A stretch of 5,312 bases of DNA from Mycoplasmatota bacterium. Lineage in GTDB: Bacteria; Bacillota_I; Bacilli_A; Izemoplasmatales; Hujiaoplasmataceae. The stretch is taken from NCBI GenBank assembly GCA_023132365.1, contig JAGLYJ010000075.1, positions 1 through 5,312 on the forward strand. The letters are read 5' to 3'. Positions 1-5,312 of this stretch are shown here, in pieces. Numbering within the stretch: position 1 is the first letter of the stretch; every line of letters begins with the position of its first letter. The notes below the pieces were generated by a model. It was not told the DNA's origin, ran no database searches, and saw only the letters and a list, made by a program, of their open reading frames with translations. Position numbers and translations under genes: made by a program.

Positions 1-1
1 C

Positions 2-475
2 TTTAATTTTAAAAAGGAATTAGTGCTTGAAACAAGTTATTCTAAACAAACTCAAAACATTATGAATGATAGCGTTAAGAAAGCTATAGAATATGGAAAA
101 GATGTCCATAAGCTACTAGAAGATGTTGATTTTAATGATTTAGAGGCTTCTTTAAGTATCTTACCGATAAAGATTAGGCAATCCTTAAAAAAACTCTTAG
201 ATTCCAAATTATTTGATTTTGATAAGAATCCATTTATTTATCAAGAATACGAGTTTTATGATACTATTGATAACAATACAGTTCACGGTGTGATAGACTT
301 ACTGATAGTTTATGATGATGTAATATATATCTTAGATTATAAGCTTAAGAATATTGATGATTTAGCTTATGCTAAACAGATGAATGGGTATAAAAAGTAT
401 ATTGGTACAAAAACTAAGAAACCGATGCAACTTTACCTATATTCTGTTTTAGATGAAATTTTAACTGAAGTTTAG
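2..475 (+). CDS. addA: AddA (ATP-dependent helicase/nuclease subunit A), C-terminal nuclease domain, 5' partial
   Basis: This is the last 157 codons of a longer gene. The frame is open to the window's left edge, so the GTG at 23 is only an internal codon. AddA is the helicase-nuclease subunit of AddAB, the Firmicutes counterpart of RecBCD, which resects double-strand breaks in the cytoplasm and loads RecA at Chi sites. The visible part is the RecB-family (PD-(D/E)XK) nuclease domain. Counting from base 2, it has G32-x3-H36-x3-E40 followed by DF, an acidic YEF strand near residue 84, G96-V-I-D99 (metal-binding Asp, bases 296-298), D112-Y-K114 (catalytic Asp/Lys, bases 335-343) and the Q126-x3-Y130 motif. 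It ends with the expected final strand (LYLYS). All key residues are present, so the nuclease looks active. The Fe-S cysteines of this complex belong to AddB and are not expected here. The helicase domains lie outside the window. The assignment rests on motif order; a stand-alone RecB-like nuclease is less likely. Confidence 0.9.
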   Translation, partial: FNFKKELVLETSYSKQTQNIMNDSVKKAIEYGKDVHKLLEDVDFNDLEASLSILPIKIRQSLKKLLDSKLFDFDKNPFIYQEYEFYDTIDNNTVHGVIDLLIVYDDVIYILDYKLKNIDDLAYAKQMNGYKKYIGTKTKKPMQLYLYSVLDEILTEV

Positions 476-484
476 TCAGTTTTT
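463..484 (+). terminator. Weak terminator-like hairpin overlapping the addA stop
   Basis: AACTGA (463-468) pairs perfectly with TCAGTT (476-481) around a 7-base loop that contains the TAG stop. A short T run (481-484) follows, and a second T run lies at 489-493. The stem is only 6 bp with two G-C pairs, so it would terminate poorly. It may be chance, or a partial terminator for addA. Confidence 0.3.
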
Positions 485-496
485 AAGGTTTTTCTC

Positions 497-525
497 TTGA
501 TTAAAACTGATTATATATATAAAAT
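497..525 (+). promoter_or_regulatory. Predicted sigma-A promoter for the Sel1-Sel1-queH operon
   Basis: TTGATT (497-502) and TAAAAT (520-525) are separated by 17 bases, close to the TTGACA/TATAAT consensus at ideal spacing. Transcription would start near 532, giving a leader of about 26 nt before the ATG at 558. An overlapping TATAAA at 518-523 is a less well spaced alternative. Such AT-rich DNA yields chance matches, but the position just upstream of an operon supports it. Confidence 0.55.
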
Positions 526-543
526 AATAATGTTATACCTTAG

Positions 544-550
544 AAAGGAG
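544..550 (+). promoter_or_regulatory. Ribosome binding site of the first Sel1-repeat gene
   Basis: AAAGGAG lies 7 bases before the ATG at 558. It is a near-consensus Shine-Dalgarno site and fixes that ATG as the start. Confidence 0.85.
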
Positions 551-557
551 TAACTTT

Positions 558-1499
558 ATGGCAATTAGTACTTTAGCAAATGCAATCAAATATTATAATG
601 TAAAAAACTATAAAGAAGCATTTTTGACTTTTAAAAAACTATCTAAAAGCCATACAGAAGCTGCTTACTATTTAGGGTTAATGTATTTCAATGGTTATTA
701 TACGAACCAAGATTACAATCTGGCGTTTAAACAGTTTAAAAAAGCTTGGGAAGGTTTATATCCTGATGCTATATATATGCTTGGGGTTTGTTACGAAAAT
801 GGTAGAGGAACAACTAAAGATATGAATCAAGCTTTTGAGTTATATCAAGCCGCTGCTAAAAATGAGAGCGTGTTAGCTTTATTAAAAATAGCTAAATTCT
901 GTGAAGAAGGAATAATTGTTAAGAAATCATTGAAATCAGCTATTGAAATTTATGTTAGATTAACTAAATTTAATAATGCGTATGCCATGTATAAGATTGG
1001 TAGTTTTTATCTTGAAGGTAAGGGCTTAAAGAAATCTATGGATAATGCATACACTTGGTTAAATAAAGCTTTAAGTAATGGTTCAGTAGAAGCTATGAAC
1101 TATTTCAGATTTTTAGGTTCAAAAAGCAAAACTGATATAAGAACTACAGAAGAGATATACAAAACAGCTAAGTCTTATCTTAGCAAGGATAAATTTGAAC
1201 AAGGTATTACTTTACTAGAAATCGCAGCTAAAGAGAGTCATTTACAAGCGATTTTTGATTTGAGTAATTCTTATTTAAAGGGTATTGGTGTGAAACAGTC
1301 TGCTTCAAAAGCCTTTAAGACTTTATTGAAATATAAGAATTTAAAAGAACCTGAATTGTATTACAGGATCGGTCAAAAATATGAAAATGGTGAAGGTATT
1401 AACTCTTCATATATTAAAGCAGTTCTATTCTATGAACTATCTGCAAAACTAGATTATGAATTAGCTAAGGTTGCTTTAGCAGAAATAAGGGGGTACTAA
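558..1499 (+). CDS. Sel1-like repeat (TPR-like) protein, 313 aa
   Basis: This is a cytoplasmic alpha-solenoid protein built from Sel1-like repeats, the roughly 36-residue helix-turn-helix units that mediate protein-protein contacts. It has no signal peptide, membrane segment or catalytic domain. Repeats are visible at about residues 35-68, 70-105, 106-139, 141-176, 230-262 and 265-300. They carry the typical Y-x-L-G-x-x-Y-x-x-G-x-G core, for example MLGVCYENGRG at 74-84 and KIGSFYLEGKG at 146-156, followed by a variable loop and an A-x-x-x-Y/F second helix. Residues 8-33 look like half a TPR, and residues 181-228 are a more degenerate stretch. It is the first gene of the operon, with a strong RBS, and its stop is one base from the start of a second, larger Sel1 protein. 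Sel1 proteins act as adaptors in signalling, secretion or stress, but the partner here is unknown. The family call is firm; the role is not. Confidence 0.88.
   Translation: MAISTLANAIKYYNVKNYKEAFLTFKKLSKSHTEAAYYLGLMYFNGYYTNQDYNLAFKQFKKAWEGLYPDAIYMLGVCYENGRGTTKDMNQAFELYQAAAKNESVLALLKIAKFCEEGIIVKKSLKSAIEIYVRLTKFNNAYAMYKIGSFYLEGKGLKKSMDNAYTWLNKALSNGSVEAMNYFRFLGSKSKTDIRTTEEIYKTAKSYLSKDKFEQGITLLEIAAKESHLQAIFDLSNSYLKGIGVKQSASKAFKTLLKYKNLKEPELYYRIGQKYENGEGINSSYIKAVLFYELSAKLDYELAKVALAEIRGY
1488..1493 (+). promoter_or_regulatory. RBS of the second Sel1 gene, inside the end of the first
   Basis: AGGGGG lies within the last codons of the upstream gene, 7 bases before the ATG at 1501. Its placement next to the upstream stop (1497-1499) points to translational coupling and to production of the two Sel1 proteins together. 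Confidence 0.75.
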
Positions 1500-1500
1500 T

Positions 1501-3213
1501 ATGGTTACCAATAAAACTCCCAAAGAATTGAATGATTTAGGAGACCGTTATTTCTATGGCAAGAAAGTACCTAAGAATTTAGAGATGTCCTTTACGTATT
1601 ATAAACAGGCAGCGGACCTTAATAACCCGGTGGGGTATTTTAATGTTGCTAAATACTTTATTGAAAAAGAGCAATACAAACAAGCAAATGAATATTTGAT
1701 TAAATCAAAAGCCTTAGGCTATACAAAAGCAAATATTCAATTATCTAATATGTATTTAAATGGATTAGGATTTAGAAAGAATAAAAAGAAAGCTTTTAAG
1801 AATTTAGAAGAAGCAGTTAACAATCATGAAGTTCATGCAATGCATCAACTAGGTCTTTTCTATTTGCAAGGAATTGGTTGTAAAAGAAATGAACAAAATG
1901 CTCAAAAATATTTTGAGTTAGCGTCTGAAAATAAAATTTCTTTAGGAATGTATCATTTAGGATGTCTTCATCTAGATGCTAAGCAGATCAAAAAAGATTA
2001 TCAAAACGGATTTTTCTGGTTAGACAAATCAGCTGAAAATGGTTGTATTTTAGCTATTAATAGGTTAAAAGAACTATATCAAAATTCACATCAGTTTTTA
2101 AAGAAAAAATCACAGTTATATCTTCAAGAGATGACTTTTTATTATGATGAATTACTAGCTAAACAAAATGATGATGAAGCTTTGATAAGAGTAGGTTTTA
2201 CATATTATTACGGAAATGATTTTTGTAAAGTTAATTATGAGAAGGCTAATTTGTATTTCAAAATGTTAATTTCACTCGATCATACCAAAGGGTATCTTGG
2301 TTTAGGTCTATCAAAACTTTATGGTAGAGGGCTACCAGTAGATTATAAACAAGCAAAAGAAAATTTAGATGTAGCAGCTACAAGAAAAGATATTGAAGCC
2401 TTAAATGCTTTAGGTGATATTCACCGTTTAGGATATGGAGTAGATGTTAACTATGCAAGAGCTAAAGATTTCTATTTTGAAGCAGCCAAAGCTGATGAAA
2501 CAAATGCTTTGATTAATTTAGGCTTACTAAATTACCGAAAACAGATTAGTGGTGCTAGTAATGATCTAGCATTTCAATATATAAAGACTGCCAGTCAAAA
2601 AGGCAATAGTAGTGCTTATTATTGGATGGGAATATTCTATGATAAAGGTATTGGAGTAGAAGCTGATTTTAAGAAGTCTGAAATAGCATTCAAACAAGCT
2701 ATTAGAGCCAATAACTTAGGGGCTAAGTATAAATATGCTCAAATGTTATATGAACATATCTCAAAGATTAAATTACCGAAAAAAAGAAAGAATATTTCTT
2801 ATTTAATGATTAAAGATTTGTTGATGGAATATATTAAATCTCCATCAACATCTGATATCAATACGATGTATTCTTTATATATGTTAGGTGATCTTTATAG
2901 TTTGAAGGATTTTGATTTAAAATCGGACAAAGTATCAAGATATTATTATGAAGTTGCAGCAGCAGAAAAGTTTACTAAAGCGATGGTAAGGATGTACTTC
3001 ATTCTTAAAGATTTTGAACCTCAAGTAGCTATTGATCACTTACAAGAAGCAATTAAAAGACCACATGATGGTGAAGGATTGTTTGAATGGGCAAATCTTC
3101 TTTATGAAGGGCATGAACTAGTGCCTCAAAATCAAGCTACTGCAAAAGAGTTTTATGGTAAATCTGCAGCACTTAATTATCAACCTGCTAAAGAAAAATT
3201 AGCAATGTTCTAG
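1501..3213 (+). CDS. Sel1-like repeat (TPR-like) protein, 570 aa
   Basis: This is a long cytoplasmic alpha-solenoid with about twelve Sel1-like repeats and no signal peptide, membrane span or enzyme domain. Recognisable units lie near residues 8-42, 44-75, 76-111, 112-147, 148-183, 225-262, 263-297, 298-333, 334-370, 371-406, 456-491 and 525-562. The cores are of the type LGxxYxxGxG, for example QLGLFYLQGIG at 116-126 and WMGIFYDKGIG at 375-385. Two breaks interrupt the array: a Lys/Gln/Tyr-rich helical stretch at 186-224, and a basic segment around 421-433 (KIKLPKKRK) that leads to a repeat-free helix at 434-447. The breaks may divide the solenoid into three blocks. The gene starts one base after a smaller Sel1 gene and ends 10 bases before queH, so the three are probably co-transcribed. 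The two Sel1 proteins are likely paralogues that could form a complex; that is inference. No specific function can be assigned. Confidence 0.88.
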   Translation: MVTNKTPKELNDLGDRYFYGKKVPKNLEMSFTYYKQAADLNNPVGYFNVAKYFIEKEQYKQANEYLIKSKALGYTKANIQLSNMYLNGLGFRKNKKKAFKNLEEAVNNHEVHAMHQLGLFYLQGIGCKRNEQNAQKYFELASENKISLGMYHLGCLHLDAKQIKKDYQNGFFWLDKSAENGCILAINRLKELYQNSHQFLKKKSQLYLQEMTFYYDELLAKQNDDEALIRVGFTYYYGNDFCKVNYEKANLYFKMLISLDHTKGYLGLGLSKLYGRGLPVDYKQAKENLDVAATRKDIEALNALGDIHRLGYGVDVNYARAKDFYFEAAKADETNALINLGLLNYRKQISGASNDLAFQYIKTASQKGNSSAYYWMGIFYDKGIGVEADFKKSEIAFKQAIRANNLGAKYKYAQMLYEHISKIKLPKKRKNISYLMIKDLLMEYIKSPSTSDINTMYSLYMLGDLYSLKDFDLKSDKVSRYYYEVAAAEKFTKAMVRMYFILKDFEPQVAIDHLQEAIKRPHDGEGLFEWANLLYEGHELVPQNQATAKEFYGKSAALNYQPAKEKLAMF

Positions 3214-3219
3214 GAGGAG
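3212..3219 (+). promoter_or_regulatory. RBS of queH, overlapping the upstream stop codon
   Basis: AGGAGGAG shares its first two bases with the TAG stop (3211-3213) of the second Sel1 gene and ends 4 bases before the ATG at 3224; the GGAGG core (3213-3217) is 6 bases away. It is a consensus site with operon-type spacing, and it fixes the queH start. Confidence 0.8.
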
Positions 3220-3223
3220 AGTT

Positions 3224-3760
3224 ATGAATATTTTATTACATGTCTGTTGCGCTCCATGTACAAATGGTACATTGAGAGCAATAAATAGAGATGAACATAA
3301 TATAACTGGATATTGGTATAACCCAAATATTCACCCATATTTAGAATTTAAGAATCGTTTAAATGGCGTTTTAGAATATGCTAAAGATATTAGTTTAGAT
3401 TTAGTTGTTGAAGAAGAATATGGGCTGAAGAAATTCGTGAAAATGGTAGCAGATGATTTAGATAATCGCTGTTCAAAATGCTATACTGACAGATTATACG
3501 CTACAGCTAAAAAAGCTAAGGAACTAGGATTTGATGCATTTTCTAGCACTTTACTTGTAAGTCCTTATCAGCAACATCTAAGCATTAAAGAAAAGGCTTT
3601 TGAAATAGCTAAAGAAATTGGTGTAGAATTTTACTATGTTGATCCAAGACCATATTTTAGAGAAGGAAACGCTGATGCTAGAAGTAGAGGCATATATATG
3701 CAGAAATACTGTGGTTGTATCTTCTCTGAAGAAGAAAGATATTTGAAGAAAAAGAAATAA
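3224..3760 (+). CDS. queH: Epoxyqueuosine reductase QueH (DUF208 family), 178 aa
   Basis: QueH reduces epoxyqueuosine to queuosine at the wobble base (position 34) of tRNAs with GUN anticodons (Tyr, His, Asn, Asp). It is the cobalamin-independent replacement for QueG and acts in the cytoplasm. The protein is full length for the family and carries its cysteine signature: C8-C9-x-x-C12 in LLHVCCAPC, C83-x-x-C86 in RCSKC, and C163-G-C165 in YCGC. These seven are its only cysteines. Known QueH uses conserved Cys residues, with an Asp, to hold a 4Fe-4S cluster and a second iron nearby. Other family hallmarks are YNPNIHP (32-38), the SSTLLVSPYQ stretch (107-116) and FREGN..ARSRGIYMQKYCGC. The C-terminus ends in KKKK. 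It is the last gene of the Sel1 operon and is followed by a terminator. No other queuosine gene is in the window, so precursor synthesis or salvage must be encoded elsewhere. Confidence 0.95.
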   Translation: MNILLHVCCAPCTNGTLRAINRDEHNITGYWYNPNIHPYLEFKNRLNGVLEYAKDISLDLVVEEEYGLKKFVKMVADDLDNRCSKCYTDRLYATAKKAKELGFDAFSSTLLVSPYQQHLSIKEKAFEIAKEIGVEFYYVDPRPYFREGNADARSRGIYMQKYCGCIFSEEERYLKKKK

Positions 3761-3782
3761 GTATATAAATTTAATAGATATT

Positions 3783-3814
3783 AGACAGTTTAGTTTAAAC
3801 TAACTGTCTTTTTA
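3783..3814 (+). terminator. Intrinsic terminator of the Sel1-Sel1-queH operon
   Basis: AGACAGTT (3783-3790) pairs perfectly with AACTGTCT (3802-3809), followed by a run of T's to 3813. The loop contains the palindrome AGTTTAAACT, which can extend the stem past a one-base bulge. It sits 22 bases after the queH stop. There is no A run on the left side, so it acts mainly on plus-strand transcripts. Confidence 0.85.
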
Positions 3815-3866
3815 TATGTTTTTATCGATATATTCTGTAGATTTAGCAGTATTTCTAAGGGGCTTA

Positions 3867-3894
3867 TTGAAATAAATAAAAAAGCTTGTAAAAT
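3867..3894 (+). promoter_or_regulatory. Predicted sigma-A promoter for the membrane-protein pair
   Basis: TTGAAA (3867-3872) and TAAAAT (3889-3894) are 16 bases apart, downstream of a strong terminator and just before the next gene. Transcription would start near 3901. That leaves almost no leader for the ATG at 3908 but about 18 nt for the ATG at 3920, with GAGAGG (3902-3907) as ribosome binding site. No riboswitch-sized leader is present, so metabolite control through RNA is unlikely here. Confidence 0.55.
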
Positions 3895-3919
3895 AGATGA
3901 TGAGAGGATGTGGATATAT

Positions 3920-4708
3920 ATGATTTTTAACGCTTTAACTATTTCAGAGGTTAAGGAAGCTTGGTGGCTATATGCTATTGGAGTTTTCGTAACTATTTTT
4001 ATTATCTGTGGTTCTTTATTCTTTGCTTATAAGGCTTATAAACAATCAAAAGAATTAAAGATGGACAAAGAGAATATTAAGAAAGCAGTGATTTCTTCAA
4101 TTAGTTTCTCTATCTTACCATCAATTGGTATTTTCATTGGAGTTATTACAATGTCTGGTTTCTTGGGAGTTCCATTACCATGGATTAGGTTATCAGTATT
4201 AGGAGCATTGCATTATGAATTAATGGCAGCGGATTTAGCTGTTGAAGGTGTTTCTATATTGAATATGAGTGTTGAAAACTTTGTAACTATTGCTTTCACA
4301 ATGACTATTGCGATTGTATGGGGTAGTTTGTTTACTCTATTCTTATTTAAAAAGTATCAAGCAAAAGTTGTTGATAAGGCTACACCTAAAGAGGGAAGAA
4401 GTTTTGGCCCATTACTATTTCAATCTGTATTTATTGGGTTAATTGCAGCTTACTTTGGGGATGCTTTTTCTAGAATATTTGCTTATGACATAAGAGAAAT
4501 AGTAAATGGTGCATATACAGGAAATATAACAACAAGTACCACAGTTGTGCCGTTAATTGTATTTTTGATATCATTTGTATCGATGATGGGATTTGATTTT
4601 CTAGTTCAAAAATTGAAGGTTAAATGGTTAGAAAACTTCCAATTATCATTCTCAATGTTAATTGGGATGACTTGTGCAGTTCTTCTAGGACTAGGAGGTA
4701 TTTTCTAA
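3920..4708 (+). CDS. DUF5058-type polytopic membrane protein, 262 aa
   Basis: This is a multi-pass inner-membrane protein of unknown function that resembles the DUF5058 family, recalled by sequence feel and not checked by a profile search. From the start at 3920, hydrophobic segments lie near residues 16-38, 56-78, 80-101, 120-144, 164-186, 208-230 and 240-260. A charged cytoplasmic-type loop at 40-56 (YKQSKELKMDKENIKKA) follows the first span. The best conserved-looking part is S-I-x-P-S-I-G at 64-70 through PWIRLSVLGALHYELMAAD at 87-105. Its buried Arg, His and Glu could line a substrate path. An in-frame ATG at 3908 would add four residues (MWIY), but it directly abuts GAGAGG with no spacing, whereas 3920 leaves 12 bases and suits the predicted transcript start. 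The stop overlaps the start of the next membrane protein, which suggests a two-subunit transporter. The substrate is unknown. Confidence 0.75.
   Translation: MIFNALTISEVKEAWWLYAIGVFVTIFIICGSLFFAYKAYKQSKELKMDKENIKKAVISSISFSILPSIGIFIGVITMSGFLGVPLPWIRLSVLGALHYELMAADLAVEGVSILNMSVENFVTIAFTMTIAIVWGSLFTLFLFKKYQAKVVDKATPKEGRSFGPLLFQSVFIGLIAAYFGDAFSRIFAYDIREIVNGAYTGNITTSTTVVPLIVFLISFVSMMGFDFLVQKLKVKWLENFQLSFSMLIGMTCAVLLGLGGIF
4693..4699 (+). promoter_or_regulatory. RBS of the downstream membrane protein, inside the DUF5058-type gene
   Basis: AGGAGGT encodes part of the final LGG of the upstream protein; its GGAGG core (4694-4698) ends 9 bases before the ATG at 4708. The upstream TAA and this ATG share one base (TAATG), the usual arrangement for coupled subunits. 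This decides the start of the 3' partial gene. Confidence 0.8.
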
Positions 4709-5312
4709 TGAATAAAACATACAGAGAGTTAATGCATAAATATGGTCGTATATTTACTGTAATGGGAATATTTGTTATGTTCTTAGCACCTTCAATGATT
4801 TGGATAGTAACTGGAGTTGGACCTAATCTTGCACAACTAGGTGCAGGAGTAGTTGCATTGTCAGTTATATATTTACCAGGTGGGCTAATTGAAATGATGA
4901 CTTATTCTCCGTTACTTGGGACAAGTGCTACATATTTAGCTTTTGTTACTGGTAATCTAATTAATCTAAAAGTTCCTTGTGTTATGAACGCAACTGAAAT
5001 CTGTGGAACTAAAATTAATACACCAGAAAATGAAGTTATTAGTGCTTTAGCAGTTGCTTTTTCATCAATTACTACAGTTATTACACTATCACTGGGAGTT
5101 ATTATGTTGATTCCACTTATTCCATTACTAGAATCACCAGTTTTAGCTCCGGCATTTACTTGGGTTATTTCAGCTTTATTTGGAGCTTTAGGATATAAAT
5201 ATTTCAAAGGCAATTGGAAACTTGTTGTTGCGCCTTTACTTGTAGTGATTATCTTAAGTATTGCGATGCCTAAGTTTGTTAATAGTCAAGTTATTATCAT
5301 TATTCTTATAGC
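4708..5312 (+). CDS. Polytopic membrane protein, partner of the DUF5058-type protein, 3' partial
   Basis: The first 201 codons are present and the frame is open to the right edge. I do not recognise a named family. A short charged N-terminus (MNKTYRELMHKYGR) precedes hydrophobic segments near residues 15-35, 40-60, 110-140, 148-163, 170-187 and 193 onward. Between spans 2 and 3 lies a Gly/Pro/Thr-rich stretch, with PGG at 57-59, SPLLGTSATYLAFVTGN at 67-83 and a polar N-A-T-E-I motif at 94-98. It reads like a re-entrant or unwound region such as transporters use for substrate binding. A charged loop (GTKINTPENE, 100-109) follows. It begins on a TAATG overlap with a DUF5058-type gene, so the two are probably made together as subunits of one membrane complex. 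The role is inferred from topology and context only. A minus-strand open frame across this region is a shadow of it. Confidence 0.75.
   Translation, partial: MNKTYRELMHKYGRIFTVMGIFVMFLAPSMIWIVTGVGPNLAQLGAGVVALSVIYLPGGLIEMMTYSPLLGTSATYLAFVTGNLINLKVPCVMNATEICGTKINTPENEVISALAVAFSSITTVITLSLGVIMLIPLIPLLESPVLAPAFTWVISALFGALGYKYFKGNWKLVVAPLLVVIILSIAMPKFVNSQVIIIILI

Noticed and set aside
23..475. A complete 150-aa nuclease gene starting at the GTG at 23
   Set aside because: The same frame continues open to base 2 with AddA-like sequence, and the AGGAAT before the GTG is a weak site. The product is the C-terminal part of a much larger protein.
558..3213. The repeated protein segments as a DNA tandem repeat, CRISPR array or toxin-antitoxin pair
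   Set aside because: The repetition is at protein level (about 36 residues, degenerate), with no conserved DNA repeats or spacers. Neither protein has a toxin or antitoxin feature.
3816..3875. Small plus-strand ORF of 19 codons in the spacer between queH and the membrane pair
   Set aside because: It starts directly after the terminator T run with no ribosome binding site, and it overlaps the promoter of the next gene.
3761..3907. A riboswitch, such as a preQ1 type, in the spacer after queH
   Set aside because: The predicted transcript for the downstream genes starts near 3901, leaving no leader to fold. The upstream hairpin is a simple terminator with no aptamer-like structure.
4902..5213. 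Minus-strand open frame of 103 codons
   Set aside because: It lies wholly inside the plus-strand membrane-protein gene that begins at 4708 with a strong RBS. Its translation has no recognisable domain, and it is an antisense shadow.

Overview
The window is low-GC DNA (about 30 % by eye) with strong Shine-Dalgarno sites and tightly packed genes, all on the plus strand. The stops are TAG or TAA. Trp is written only as TGG, and no reading frame needs TGA read as Trp. This fits a low-GC Firmicutes/Bacilli-type or Acholeplasma/Izemoplasma-like bacterium that uses the standard code, rather than a Mycoplasma that uses code 4. The exact lineage cannot be read from the window.

Layout: (1) Bases 2-475 hold the 3' end of addA, the helicase/nuclease subunit of the AddAB recombination complex, with its C-terminal RecB-type nuclease domain. 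(2) Bases 476-557 are a short spacer with a weak terminator-like hairpin, a good sigma-A-type promoter and a strong RBS. (3) Bases 558-3760 form a compact three-gene operon: two cytoplasmic Sel1-like repeat (TPR-like) scaffold proteins of 313 and 570 aa, then queH, the non-cobalamin epoxyqueuosine reductase that makes the last step of queuosine in tRNA. The gaps are 1 and 10 nt. (4) Bases 3761-3907 hold a clear intrinsic terminator for that operon and a new promoter. (5) Bases 3920-5312 hold a second operon of two translationally coupled polytopic membrane proteins: a DUF5058-type protein and an unrecognised partner that runs off the window. The stop and start of the two overlap as TAATG. The pair looks like a two-subunit transporter of unknown substrate.

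The functional links are partly clear. AddA is a housekeeping DNA-repair gene and is transcriptionally separate. The Sel1 pair and QueH share one transcript, but nothing in the sequence explains a functional link. The least understood parts are the Sel1 pair and the membrane pair. No mobile element, CRISPR array, tRNA or rRNA was seen, and no gene-free stretch exceeds 147 bases.
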